Assembly: GCA_003224175.1 (NCBI GenBank)
Contig: QHYQ01000134.1
Coordinates: 1 to 42,894, forward strand
Length of the DNA: 42,894 nucleotides
Direction: 5' to 3'
Source: Acidobacteriota bacterium
GTDB taxonomy: Bacteria; Acidobacteriota; Terriglobia; Acidiferrales; UBA7541
A program made the position numbers and the translations under genes. Below are positions 7,682-16,904 of the stretch, one piece after another. Under the pieces are notes generated by a model. That model searched no databases. It had not been told where the DNA came from and worked only from the letters and a program-made list of their open reading frames with translations. How positions within the stretch are numbered: position 1 is the first letter of the stretch; each line of letters starts with the position of its first letter.

Positions 7682-8965
7682 TTATTTACCCCTCAGGCTC
7701 ATAACATAAGCGACTAGCGGCTGGTGGTCGGGACTGTCGGCTGGCACATCTGGCATGCCTTTATTTTGGGCATCTGCGCTGGGTTTTACTAGAAACTTTG
7801 AAACCTGTTCGGCTGTCAGTTTCGAGTGAGTGAGATCCGGCGCATCCGGAGTTCCTTCGCCATTCTCGCCATGACAGTCGTAGCACTTATACGCTTGAAA
7901 CCGCTCCTTGCCTTTCGCAATTAGAGCGCTTTGTCGACCGCCTGCTGCAGGGGCGCTCGCCGGTCCGCCGCTAACTGTTGCGCCTGAGGTGGTCGCCTTA
8001 GCTGGTGGATTGATAACCGGGGACGCGGTCGAAAGCGCAGCTTGTTGTTGTTCTAGTACCGCGTGGAACATGGCTTCGTCGATATCGAGTTCCGTCTTGC
8101 AGCCCGCTGGATCGATATAGGGATTTGAGGCACCTGCCTGGAGCTTCGCGTACTTCTCCTTCATGTTGTACATACCCGGATGCGACCCGAGTGGTACGTC
8201 GCAGGGCAATGAACGGCTTACCTGAAAGGCGCGTGTGAATTCTTCTACGATCTGCGGATTAGCAACGTTATTCACCAGCTTCATTCCCGGATTTACACCC
8301 AGGCTACCGATGATCATAACGTCGTAAGTTTTGCCGCCATCCTGGGCCTTCAGGGTCCATGTCGTGCATCCAGGCGTGTGGCCAGGAGTCAAGTGCGCGA
8401 CGAGCGTGGTCCCGCCGAGCGTGACTTGATCGCCGTCGTGCAGCGCTTTGTCAATCGGGTGCGCTTTGCCCGCGGGCTTCATCTGTTCCAATAGCGGAAC
8501 GTCTTCGGCCGTAGCCATCACTTGCGCGCCCGTCAATTGCTTCACGAGTGCATCGCCTTCCATGTGATCCGCATGTGCATGGCTGCCAAGGAGGACTTTG
8601 ATATCGGAAAATTTGAATCCCAGTTGCTCCACCGATTTCTGAATCACGGGCACATCCCGTTCGTACGTGCTATTGATGAGGATATTCCCCTGCGGCGTGA
8701 CGATCAGAAATGATGCCAGGCTCGCCGTGCCTACGTAGTAGACATTCCCGATGATCTTATGCGGCGGGAACTGCGTGTTCTGATCTTCCGGCGTGCCTAC
8801 ATTGTGCTGGAAAAGCTCCTGCTGCGTATAGGTGTGGCCGGCAACGCTAACCTTGGGCCCCGGCCTCTGACTCGCATTGGAGGGTCCCTGCGCATACAAA
8901 GAGGAGACCAAGATAGCCATGACCGCGAAAGCACACTGGGCCAGCCCTAATTTGCGAATTTCCAT
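7682..8965 (-). CDS. exported subclass-B3-like metallo-beta-lactamase-fold hydrolase fused to cytochrome c
   Basis: The 427-residue protein starts at the ATG at 8965, with GGGGAGG four bases upstream and a TATAAT box behind it. A signal peptide covers residues 1-26 (ending SSLYAQ). Residues ~45-300 form a metallo-beta-lactamase fold of B3 type: SHAHADH (128-134), His196 in GHTPGCTTW and His262 in GSHPGMY are the expected zinc ligands. A Ser/Ala/Pro-rich linker (~310-345) leads to a single-haem cytochrome c domain with CYDCH (361-365) and a candidate axial Met404 (KGMPDVP). Family knowledge supports beta-lactam or other amide/ester hydrolysis in the periplasm. Coupling to a haem domain is unusual and suggests a redox-linked function. 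The exported DUF6152 gene lies just upstream on the same strand. Confidence 0.9.
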   Translation of the reverse strand: MEIRKLGLAQCAFAVMAILVSSLYAQGPSNASQRPGPKVSVAGHTYTQQELFQHNVGTPEDQNTQFPPHKIIGNVYYVGTASLASFLIVTPQGNILINSTYERDVPVIQKSVEQLGFKFSDIKVLLGSHAHADHMEGDALVKQLTGAQVMATAEDVPLLEQMKPAGKAHPIDKALHDGDQVTLGGTTLVAHLTPGHTPGCTTWTLKAQDGGKTYDVMIIGSLGVNPGMKLVNNVANPQIVEEFTRAFQVSRSLPCDVPLGSHPGMYNMKEKYAKLQAGASNPYIDPAGCKTELDIDEAMFHAVLEQQQAALSTASPVINPPAKATTSGATVSGGPASAPAAGGRQSALIAKGKERFQAYKCYDCHGENGEGTPDAPDLTHSKLTAEQVSKFLVKPSADAQNKGMPDVPADSPDHQPLVAYVMSLRGK

Positions 8966-8983
8966 GAAGCCTCCCCGGGGCGG

Positions 8984-8989
8984 ATTATA
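8984..8989 (-). promoter_or_regulatory. -10 box TATAAT for the MBL-cytochrome gene
   Basis: On the minus strand TATAAT lies 18 bases before the ATG at 8965, with the GGGGAGG ribosome-binding site between them. This gives the gene its own promoter, downstream of the DUF6152 gene. No clear -35 box is seen. Confidence 0.5.
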
Positions 8990-9033
8990 CGTGTGCGAGG
9001 CTTTCAGGTGAAGCACCCTGACTTAAGCAATCG

Positions 9034-9429
9034 TCAGGGGCCGTACGCTTTGCCGTAGCACATCAGCTCGCGGCCATTTGCCAGTACCACCTTCGACAGG
9101 CGCAGCTTGTACGTGCCGTCGCCGATGCGATTACCTACGATCGTGATCTGATCGCCTGGATGAAGCGTGTCTTTGGTCCAGCCCGCATTAGCCATGCGGC
9201 TGGGGCTCGGACCGCCGGCACTCCATTTCTCGACCTCGCCCCTGTCGTTTTTCACGTCCAGATCCATCCACACATGAGGATTTCCGAAATCGAACCCGGT
9301 CACGGTGCCTGTCATCGAGGTGAGATGTTTCATATCGTAGCTGCGCCAAGCGTGATGGGCGAAGACAGGAGCAGCCGCGAGCAGCAGGGAAAAAGCAAAT
9401 GCAACGAGTGTCAAAAGCTTGGTTCTCAT
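9034..9429 (-). CDS. DUF6152 family exported protein
   Basis: The 131-residue protein has a signal peptide (MRTKLLTLVAFAFSLLLAAA, cleaved after VFA). A mature part follows that begins HHAWRSYDMKHLTSMTGTVT and contains NPHVWMDLDV and a short OB-like beta pattern (KDTLHPGDQITIVGNRI). This is the signature of the DUF6152 family, common in acidobacteria and proteobacteria. Its members are exported, and their biochemical role is unknown. The HHAW start may bind metal, which is inference. AAGAGG lies before the ATG and a TATAGT box (minus strand, 9456-9451) further upstream. It is 68 bases upstream of the MBL-cytochrome gene on the same strand, so the two may work together in the periplasm. Confidence 0.85.
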   Translation of the reverse strand: MRTKLLTLVAFAFSLLLAAAPVFAHHAWRSYDMKHLTSMTGTVTGFDFGNPHVWMDLDVKNDRGEVEKWSAGGPSPSRMANAGWTKDTLHPGDQITIVGNRIGDGTYKLRLSKVVLANGRELMCYGKAYGP

Positions 9430-9687
9430 ATTCGACGCCTCTTGAATGCGACTATATCATTGACGCGTTTGTCTAAGGTCGGGTTTCCGCCCTTCACTAA
9501 CCTTACTGACCGGTTCACGATCAGGAATCTTGATCGGGATGCGGCGTTAGACTGGGACGATAGTGTGCGCGTTGCAGGCTGATTGAGTAGAATGGGTCCT
9601 TGTGCAGATTGGCGGTCCCAGCCACGATGATTTAGGAAATGGATATAGCAGCGCCGAATAGTCCCAACGCAAAGGAGGAGTGAGTTC

Positions 9688-10131
9688 ATGGTTCGCAAAG
9701 CGTCGGCAGTGTGGAAGGGATCACTCAAAGAAGGGAAGGGAACGATATCGAGCGACAGCGGGGTGCTTTCCAATACGCCGTATTCATTCTCGACGCGTTT
9801 TGAAAACGCAAAGGGAACCAATCCCGAGGAGTTGATTGCCGCGGCGCACGCCGGATGTTTCACGATGGCGCTTTCCGCGCAACTGGGGAACGCGGGAATT
9901 ACTCCGGAAAGTCTCGAGACGACGGCCTCGCTGACACTCGATAAATTGGACGCGGGATGGACGGTCACGAAAATTCATCTGGACGTGGCGGCGCGCATCC
10001 CGGGGGCCGACAAGGCGGCGTTTGACAAGGCTGCCGAGAACGCCAAGGCGGGCTGCCCAATTTCCCGTCTCCTGAATGCTCAGATCACCATGACCGCGCG
10101 ACTGGTCGGAGGACAGGCCACCAGCGCGTAG
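9688..10131 (+). CDS. OsmC family peroxidase
   Basis: The 147-residue protein has the full OsmC layout. The peroxidatic Cys57 sits in HAGCFTMALS and the resolving Cys123 in AGCPISRLLN. OsmC-type proteins reduce organic hydroperoxides using dihydrolipoyl or small-thiol donors in the cytoplasm. An excellent AAAGGAGG ribosome-binding site ends 11 bases before the ATG. The gene is monocistronic and closed by a strong intrinsic terminator at 10159-10196. Length and motifs are complete, so it is probably active. Confidence 0.95.
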   Translation: MVRKASAVWKGSLKEGKGTISSDSGVLSNTPYSFSTRFENAKGTNPEELIAAAHAGCFTMALSAQLGNAGITPESLETTASLTLDKLDAGWTVTKIHLDVAARIPGADKAAFDKAAENAKAGCPISRLLNAQITMTARLVGGQATSA

Positions 10132-10158
10132 AAGGTTCCGCGAAAAGCCGAACGAAGT

Positions 10159-10196
10159 GAGGCCTTCGCAAGTTCTTTGCGAAGGCCTCTTTTTTT
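10159..10196 (+). terminator. intrinsic terminator after the OsmC gene
   Basis: A perfect 13-bp stem (GAGGCCTTCGCAA, 10159-10171, and TTGCGAAGGCCTC, 10177-10189) with a 5-base loop is followed by seven T. It is a textbook rho-independent terminator 27 bases after the stop codon. Confidence 0.93.
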
Positions 10197-10412
10197 AACC
10201 ACTTCGGGGGGCTCCGGTCTAACGGACTACAACACCCGTATTACGGCGCTCTGATGGAAACTCCGGCGGTTCGCTCCGGCGAAAACGCCACGCTTCTCCG
10301 GCGTGGTGCCGATTCCTCTCCTTATGCTGTTCCGGGTATGGTCCCGAGGTTTGATGCACAATTTTGCCGAAAGCCGTGAGTCTGCGAAGGATTAGGCTCC
10401 TACGGAGGAGAC

Positions 10413-12693
10413 ATGTTTAATCGGATCAAGGGGTTGCGCCGATTCAGAATCGCAGCAATTATCTGCTGTGCTGCCTTGGGGCTATCCTCAACGGCGGCGC
10501 ACGCGCAAAGCTTCAGCATTACGCCCCTGGCGAGCAATAAGAACAGCAAAGCCTCTTTTCCTTCCATGGTGACTGATTCTCGAGGGAACCTCAATGTGGC
10601 GTGGATTGACAGTGTGAATGGTCTTCAATTCGCTCGCTCCGCGAGCTCAGCAAGCGGAACATCTTTCGGTACCCCGCCGGCCATAACAACCATAAAAGGA
10701 CCGAACAACACGCTGGTTTTCCCAAGCTTCCAGCCCCAGCTCGCCGTTTATCCGACACAGGAGAACGTGATTGAGATCACGTGGGCCTCTCCCGATGCCA
10801 CGTCCACGCCTGCGGCACCGTTATACGACATATGGGCACCGATCGAGCGATGGAGGAGCTAACTTTGCAACCACACCGATGATGATCGCCGGCCCGGTTG
10901 CGCTCTTCGACGGGCCGCGGCTGGCTTTTGACGGCACGGGAAAAACTGACATAGTCTGGGGCCGGAACAACGTTTGGATCAGCCAAGCTCAAGATGGCCT
11001 TACCTTTCCCACAACGATCCCTCTCATGCCGGCGAATACTCCGATCGATACGGGGGGGCCGCGGATCGCGGTAAATGCCGCCAGTCATATTTTCGTGGTG
11101 TGGACCGACGAACTGGCAAAGGACAACGCGAAGACCGGAGATGGAAACTTCTGCACGAATAAAACTACGGATGAGAACCAAAGGGTCACCAACACCTTCG
11201 GCGGCAACATTTGGATCAATGAAACGTTGCCCAACAACGATCCCACCGTCCAGCTGAACATTAGCTTCCTCAATACGCGCAACCTTTCGAATACGGACTG
11301 GAAGCTTCCAAACACTAATCCCCAATTTTCCTTGAACCTAGGGTTCTATGGCTGCTCCTATGACAACATGAATCTGTTCCTCGATCACGTCGGACTTCTC
11401 CACCTGCTCTGGTCGGATGACTCACCCGATGAGGATGTGCTGACGAGTAAAACCCAAGCGACGTACCCGGCGGGATCGCCGTTCGCCGGTCTGACCCAGT
11501 TCTCGTTCCCCATCAATCTGGCAAGTGTCCTAGCAGCGTCCCCAAAGGTTACAGTTGATAACAATGGGGCCTTCTACGTTGCTTGGTCGGGAGGCCCAAC
11601 CGGCGGACCAAATTCCCAAGGCATATTCTTTAGCCGCTCGGACGACGGCGGCAGTACTTTCACGAGCTGCGCTCCGGGCAAACTGCCACTGTGTCCGGCT
11701 ATCAACATCGCCCCTTCAGGCTCGGTGGCGCCAGCTTTCCCACAGGTTGCCGTTGACCCCAGCGGCAACGTGAATATTGCGTGGGAGCAGCCAACCGGGG
11801 CCCTTAAAGGCGATGGCACTGATATGTTCAACGTCTTGTTCGCCCGCTCGACCGATAAGGGCCAAACATTTCCCACCGTGTTGCAGGTGTTCACGAATCC
11901 CTCAACACTATGCTACGAGGCGCCTCCGCCTCCGCAAGGCACTACGCCTCCGACCGCTCCGACCACCCCGGATGTCACTACCTGCGGGACGGTCCAGCTC
12001 GGAGTGGACGCGAATTCCACTCCGGATATGGTGTGGGTCAACCAAGCCAGTGGAAGCGCAGTTGCGGATATCGATTTTGCTACGACGAACTTTCCGACAG
12101 GCTCGGTCTCGCCTACGACAGCAAGCTTGTCGGCATCCAGTACGTCAGCGAATTTCACCGTAACAGTGAATCCGAGCGGCTTTTCCGGTCTAATCAACTT
12201 CTCCTGCCTGAATGCCGATACGAAGGCTGCGCTTCCGAGTTGGCTTACTTGCACCTTTAACCCGCCCCAACTCAATCCTTCCCAGAGCAGCACGGATAAC
12301 CTGACGATTTCGCGCGTAGGCACGCCGACAAGTGCAATGTTCATTTCGGCGTCCCCTTCGCGCAGCCTGCCTGCAGTTGCACGGATTGTGGGCTTGGCCG
12401 CGCTTTGGATAATGGCGACGACGGCGATGCTCGCCCTGGGCCGGCGCCGAGAGTTTCGCTCTGCCATTCTGATGCGTGGCATCCTGCTGATTACTCTGAC
12501 GGTGATGCTGGCCGCGGGGCTCGTGTCTTGCGGGGGCAGCACATCAGCTACAAGTACAGCGAGCACAAGCGGCTCAGGCGGCACTGGAGGTAGCGGCGGC
12601 GGCAACTCGGTTAGTATGCACGTTGCCGTCATGGCTCAATCCAGCGGCACAGCCGCGGTAAATTTGGGCACGGTCACAATCACCGCACAGTAG
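10413..12693 (+). pseudogene. exported BNR/sialidase-like beta-propeller protein with Ig-like C-terminus, broken by a frameshift
   Basis: The first frame (10413-10862) starts with a signal peptide (ICCAALGLSSTAAHAQ) and a propeller repeat (FPSMVTDSRGNLNVAWIDS). It runs into a stop just after YDIWA. The next frame, from about 10840, continues without loss (RSSDGGANF) to 12693. Together they make about 760 residues, so one extra base near 10839 explains the break. Asp-box-like repeats recur: RSDDGGSTF and RSTDKGQTF, with VDNNGAFYVAWS- and VDPSGNVNIAWE-type strands. A beta-sandwich segment (SANFTVTVNPSGFSGLINFS), two hydrophobic segments with a lipobox-like VSCGG, and a Gly/Ser-rich stretch end the protein. 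It is probably cell-surface or secreted, substrate unknown. It could be a real pseudogene or a one-base sequence error. Confidence 0.8.
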
Positions 12694-12729
12694 AGAACAG
12701 AGCCCGAAACCGGTTGCGGGCGCACAGTC

Positions 12730-12768
12730 GGGCGGACCCTGAACGTGCCAGGGTCCACCCACTTTTTT
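12730..12768 (+). terminator. intrinsic terminator after the BNR protein gene
   Basis: GGGCGGACCCTG (12730-12741) pairs with CAGGGTCCACCC (12749-12760), with one mismatch and a 7-base loop. A run of six T follows at 12763-12768. It closes the BNR gene 37 bases after its stop. Confidence 0.75.
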
Positions 12769-12806
12769 GCCGCGCGGAGCAGGGCCCCTCTTGGGTCATG
12801 CTAGGC

Positions 12807-12812
12807 TATACT
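12807..12812 (+). promoter_or_regulatory. -10-like box TATACT before the M1 aminopeptidase
   Basis: TATACT is 11 bases before the chosen ATG at 12824, which lacks a Shine-Dalgarno. This matches the box at 1307-1312 in sequence and spacing. It favours 12824 over an upstream in-frame start at 12767. Confidence 0.4.
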
Positions 12813-12823
12813 CCACCTCAGAG

Positions 12824-15403
12824 ATGCCGATCCGCATTATCCCCGCCTCATTAATCATCTTGAGTGCCTTCTCTTCCAGCTTCGCGGAGGCGCCGCGAGG
12901 TATTCCGCGAGAACTCGCGAGGCAGCGTGCCGCACAGATCTCCAATGTCAGGTATCGCCTGGCATTTGTATTCGTCCCGAAGGCGGCCACAACTTCGGGT
13001 GAAGAAGAAGTCCGTTTCAGACTGAAGACGCTTGAGCCTGTGCTCCTGGATTTCCGCGACGGCCAGCTGCTCAGCGCGTCCGTGAACGGCGCAGCACTGA
13101 TGTTGAAACGCGAGAACGGGCATTTGGAGCTGCCCAGGGACAAGCTGCAAGCAGGAGAGAATACGATCCGCATTCGCTTTGCCGTGCCCATTGCCGGAGC
13201 AGGCAAGCCGCTCACCCGATTCGAGGACCACGACGATAGCAGCGAATATATCTACAGCCTGTTTGTACCTATGGATGCGAGCATGGCTTTTCCATGCTTC
13301 GATCAACCAGACCTGAAGGGCCGTTTTACCCTGGAAATGACCGCACCGGAGACCTGGACAGTCATTTCCAACACGGCAGTCGAAAGCGTCGCCTCTGTTG
13401 GCCCTGAGCAAAGGCGCACCCGATTCGCCGAGACGCCTCCTATCAGCACTTATCTGTTTGCGTTTGCCGCCGGACCATTTCAAAAGCTGCTCACATCGCA
13501 GGGCACACCGGCGCTCTATGTGCGCAAATCGAAGTTCGAGCGCGCGCAGACCGAGGCTCCCGAGGTACAGCAGATCGCTGCTCGGGGCTTGCAATACCTC
13601 TCCGATTTTTTCGCACAGCCATTCCCATTTACAAAGTATGACATGGTGCTCATTCCCGGTCTGGCCTACGGCGGCATGGAACACGCCGGCGCCACCTTCC
13701 TGCGGGAAGAGTCGGTTCTGTTTCGGATCGCACCGGCGCACAGCGATCTGCTCAACCGCGACATCCTCGTCCTGCACGAGCTGACGCATCAATGGTTCGG
13801 GAATCTGGTGACGATGCGATGGTTTGACGACCTCTGGCTAAAAGAAGGATTCGCGCAATACATGGCTTATCAGACACTCGCGGCGGTCAGGCCCCAAGAG
13901 AACGTCTGGAAGCGGTTTTATGAATCAATTAAGCCGGATGCCTACGCCATTGATTCCACAAAGGGCACAACTCCCATTTATCAGGAGATTCCCAACCTCG
14001 AGGATGCGAAATCGGCGTATGGGGCTATCGTTTACTCGAAAGCCCCTGCCGTATTGAAGCAGCTCAATTTCGTCTTGGGGGCAGACAAATTTCGGCAGGG
14101 TCTCCAGCTTTACCTGAGGGAGCATGCTTTCGGCAATGCCGAATGGAACGATCTGCTACACGCACTCGAGCGCGTATCGGGCAAGCCGCTCGACAATTGG
14201 GGCGAGATGTGGATCCGTCATCGCGGCATGGCGCAAGTGGATGTCTCCTGGTCCTGCGAGGGAAACCAGCTGAGCAGGCTTTCGCTGTCGCAGCACGACG
14301 TTTTGGGTTCGGCGGACGTTTGGCCGTTGGCAATGCAGCTTGGGCTGAACTACGCAAATCGCGACCCTGTCTTGATGCGAGTGGACCTGAAGGGCAAAAC
14401 CCTCCGAGTTCCGGATTTGCATGGTGCAGAATGCCCAAGCTTCATTTTTGCCAATGAACAGGACTACGCCTACGGCCGCTTTCTGCTCGATCCGCGGAGC
14501 CGCGAAGGCGCGGTCCGCCAGCTGGGCGAAATACAAGACCTGTTTCGTCGCACGCTGCTTTGGGGTTCGTTGTGGGATTCAGTGCGCACTTCCGAACTAG
14601 CCCCGCGCGACTATCTAGTACTGACGCTGAGAGTTCTACCCGCGGAGCCTGACGAAACGCTCGCGCGCAGCTTGCTTTCGCATTCTGCGACGGCGCTGCA
14701 CCGCTATGTGAGCCCCGTCGCGCGCAGTCAATACGTCCCGCAATTCGAAGCTCTGGCGGCAGACCGCATGTTGCATTCGACGAATGCGGACTTGCGGATT
14801 GTGTGGTTTCGGGGCCTCGAAGCAATCACAGAAACGCCGCAAGGGCTCGCAAGATTGAATGAAATCTTGAGTGGCCAACTTGCCGTGCCCGGCGTGGAGC
14901 TTCGCGCGCTGGACCGGTGGAATCTCGTGACCGCGCTGCTGGCCCATGGTGGCCCTGAGGCCGAGTCGATCTTCACCGCCGAAAGGCAGCGCGATCCAAG
15001 CGGAGATGGGCAAAAATACGCGTATGTTGCGGAAGCCGCACGGCCCCACGCAGCTATCAAGCTGCGGTATTTCAAGGACTTTTTGCACAATTCCTCTCGT
15101 CCGGAAGATTGGATCGAACAGTGCCTCTATGCCTTCAATTATTGGAGCCAGTCAGAGCTTACGGCACCATACCTGAGAGAGGCCCTCGAAGCTCTTCCAC
15201 AGATCAAGCGCGAACGTAAAATCTTTTTTCTCGTAGACTGGCTCAGCGCATTCATAGATGGCCAACAGTCCCCAGCAGCCCAGGCCGAAGTCTATGCGTA
15301 CTTGGATTCAGGTGGGATTGATGACGACCTGCGGTTGAAAATCCTCCAGGCGGTGGACGAACTTGATAGAACGGTCGCCATCCGGCGGAAATTCCTCCAC
15401 TAG
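12824..15403 (+). CDS. exported M1 family zinc aminopeptidase
   Basis: The 859-residue protein starts with a signal peptide (MPIRIIPASLIILSAFSSSF, then AEA). The catalytic domain carries HELTHQ (318-323) with the third zinc ligand Glu341 in WLKEGFAQY. The substrate-recognition motif usually written GAMEN reads GGMEH. The N-terminal beta domain has the family's DQPDLKGRF segment, and the last ~350 residues form the helical C-terminal domain. M1 enzymes remove N-terminal residues from peptides; the signal suggests action in the periplasm. The start was chosen because the signal peptide begins there and a TATACT box lies 11 bases upstream. A longer start at 12767 would bury the signal. Asn-to-His in the exopeptidase motif may shift specificity. 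Confidence 0.93.
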   Translation: MPIRIIPASLIILSAFSSSFAEAPRGIPRELARQRAAQISNVRYRLAFVFVPKAATTSGEEEVRFRLKTLEPVLLDFRDGQLLSASVNGAALMLKRENGHLELPRDKLQAGENTIRIRFAVPIAGAGKPLTRFEDHDDSSEYIYSLFVPMDASMAFPCFDQPDLKGRFTLEMTAPETWTVISNTAVESVASVGPEQRRTRFAETPPISTYLFAFAAGPFQKLLTSQGTPALYVRKSKFERAQTEAPEVQQIAARGLQYLSDFFAQPFPFTKYDMVLIPGLAYGGMEHAGATFLREESVLFRIAPAHSDLLNRDILVLHELTHQWFGNLVTMRWFDDLWLKEGFAQYMAYQTLAAVRPQENVWKRFYESIKPDAYAIDSTKGTTPIYQEIPNLEDAKSAYGAIVYSKAPAVLKQLNFVLGADKFRQGLQLYLREHAFGNAEWNDLLHALERVSGKPLDNWGEMWIRHRGMAQVDVSWSCEGNQLSRLSLSQHDVLGSADVWPLAMQLGLNYANRDPVLMRVDLKGKTLRVPDLHGAECPSFIFANEQDYAYGRFLLDPRSREGAVRQLGEIQDLFRRTLLWGSLWDSVRTSELAPRDYLVLTLRVLPAEPDETLARSLLSHSATALHRYVSPVARSQYVPQFEALAADRMLHSTNADLRIVWFRGLEAITETPQGLARLNEILSGQLAVPGVELRALDRWNLVTALLAHGGPEAESIFTAERQRDPSGDGQKYAYVAEAARPHAAIKLRYFKDFLHNSSRPEDWIEQCLYAFNYWSQSELTAPYLREALEALPQIKRERKIFFLVDWLSAFIDGQQSPAAQAEVYAYLDSGGIDDDLRLKILQAVDELDRTVAIRRKFLH

Positions 15404-15430
15404 CGCTGCCTAAGCCCTGATTCTTCCTAG

Positions 15431-16162
15431 GCACTCGCAAACCCGGTATTTACCTTAGGGGCTCTTTCAAGCCTGCTTAACCTGCTTAGGGTATCGAGTG
15501 CGAGCCGCAAAACTAGTAATTTCGTCGTCGACCGCCCGTGCGAGAATTTCTGGGATCGCGTACAGTCCTGGCAAAGGCGAGGATGGACGCTCGGCCTGCA
15601 CGGATATCAACACTGCTATTTGACCAGAAGGGCAGGATTGTATGGCCGATCAGCCCTGAGGGAATTTGCGGGACTGCCTTACGAGGTGCAGGAGATCAAA
15701 CTGCAAAATGCGGCGAGGATCTTTCATGAACACGGGGTAAAGCCCGACGTGTGGGTGGCGCCTGCGCACTCCTTCGATACCAACACGATCGACATTTTGT
15801 TGAGAATGGGCGTGCACATGGTTAACGATGGCTACGCGCTTTATCCCTACGCAGACGAGCGCGGCATGATCTGGATTCCACAACAGGTGGGGCGATTTAG
15901 AAACCTGCCCATCGGCATATGGACTATATGTTTTCACTTCAACCGCTGGAGTGACGAGGACCTGCGACGGTTCCGCGCCGATTTGCAGCGATTCAGGCCG
16001 CACATTCTTTCGGTAGGCGATGTCCTCCAGTTTTGTAAGCGCCGCAAGACTTGGGTGCATGCGGGGGCCGCCCGGCTGCTGGATGCCGGCCTGCGCATCG
16101 GCAGACCGCTCCGGGAGTGCCTGAAGCCGATGAACTGGCAGGCATGGTCAAAGATTCCGTGA
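15431..16162 (+). pseudogene. DUF2334-type polysaccharide deacetylase-like protein lacking its N-terminus
   Basis: An open frame follows a stop at 15428 and has no ATG, GTG or TTG in the first stretch. Recognisable homology begins at FVVDRPCENFWDRVQSWQRR (~15521) and continues through GWTLGLHGYQH, EFAGLPYE, WVAPAHSFD and PIGIWTICFHFN to the stop at 16160-16162. In this family the His in LHGYxH and the PAHSFD motif line the metal site. The first metal-binding Asp residues lie in the N-terminal ~55 residues, which are missing. An internal TTG or GTG could start a shorter product (one GTG is at 15538 but out of frame). Its stop overlaps the ATG of the next gene (TGATG), so the 3' end is in its native place. 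It is probably a 5'-deleted gene. Confidence 0.7.
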
Positions 16163-16656
16163 TGAAAGAGGGGACGCGTGAACAAGTCCGACGGGCGTGC
16201 GCCGAATTTGTAAGTGCAGCCGCCGCGCTTTACGGTGTGCGAGCGCCTGAAGTCCGTGCGTTGGCCGCTCGGCCACTTCGCGTGCGGGACGGAGGATGGC
16301 AAACGGAACTCTTCGGCGATTATTCAATTGGGAACGTGCTGATCCGCATATGGACCCGCACTGCCGTGCGTAACCAGGTTACCTCATTCGGCACGTTCCT
16401 GAGCACGCTCTGCCACGAGTTCTGCCATCATCTCGACTGCCAAAAACTCGGTTTTACGCGATCTCCGCACACGCTGGGATTTTATGAACGAGCCGCCATG
16501 CTTTACCACCACGCGCGTGGCACTCCGGTCAAAAGGTTATTCTGGATAGAAATGCCGGGCAGCCGCTGGCGAATCGATTGGCGCCGAACAAATGCGGTGC
16601 AGAACACAGCGGATCAAATCTTGCGCTTTAGTGCGCGCTCGTATTCGGGAAAGTAG
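16162..16656 (+). CDS. small HExxH putative zinc metallopeptidase-like protein
   Basis: The 164 residues start at the ATG at 16162, which overlaps the stop of the deacetylase-like gene (TGATG), indicating translational coupling. An in-frame ATG at 16144 is an alternative. The central motif LCHEFCHHLDC (83-93) contains HEFCH, the HExxH signature of zinc metallopeptidases. A conserved-looking downstream block follows (LGFYERAAMLYHHARGTP). There is no signal peptide. It resembles compact SprT/zincin-like hypothetical proteins, and the two Cys flanking the helix are notable. Substrate is unknown. The last 43 bases overlap the 3' end of the convergent gene. Confidence 0.75.
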   Translation: MKEGTREQVRRACAEFVSAAAALYGVRAPEVRALAARPLRVRDGGWQTELFGDYSIGNVLIRIWTRTAVRNQVTSFGTFLSTLCHEFCHHLDCQKLGFTRSPHTLGFYERAAMLYHHARGTPVKRLFWIEMPGSRWRIDWRRTNAVQNTADQILRFSARSYSGK

Positions 16657-16889
16657 CGGCCGATGAGCGGCAAATCAAATTCCGATAGAATGGATTCTTT
16701 CCGCTCCCGCGCCAAAAGGAACTCGAACGATCGCCTTATCAGTTCGCGGGGCTCGATCTTTCCTCCGCTAAGCCTGCGGTAATCATCTGGCGTGAGGGTG
16801 ACGCGATGGGTTGATTCGCTCCTGTCTTCGATTACACGGACCTGAAACTCGCCCTCCTTCAACTTTTCTACTTCAATTCGCGCTACCAT
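16614..16889 (-). CDS. small conserved-looking hypothetical protein (91 aa)
   Basis: A 91-residue charged cytoplasmic protein. The N-terminal half is beta-rich (MVARIEVEKLKEGEFQVRV) and the C-terminal half helical (RELIRRSFEFLLARERKES, then FPEYERAL). It starts 15 bases after the stop of the lactonase-like gene on the same strand, so the two are probably cotranscribed. It overlaps the 3' end of the HExxH gene. I recognise no named domain. Confidence 0.65.
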   Translation of the reverse strand: MVARIEVEKLKEGEFQVRVIEDRSESTHRVTLTPDDYRRLSGGKIEPRELIRRSFEFLLARERKESILSEFDLPLIGRYFPEYERALKRKI

Positions 16890-16904
16890 TAAACCCGTTC
16901 CCCG

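Noticed and set aside
9426-9968. 180-residue open frame on the minus strand
   Set aside because: It is antisense to the OsmC gene and its promoter region and has no signal or domain.
12851-13792. 313-residue open frame on the minus strand
   Set aside because: It lies fully within the M1 aminopeptidase, which is clearly coding.
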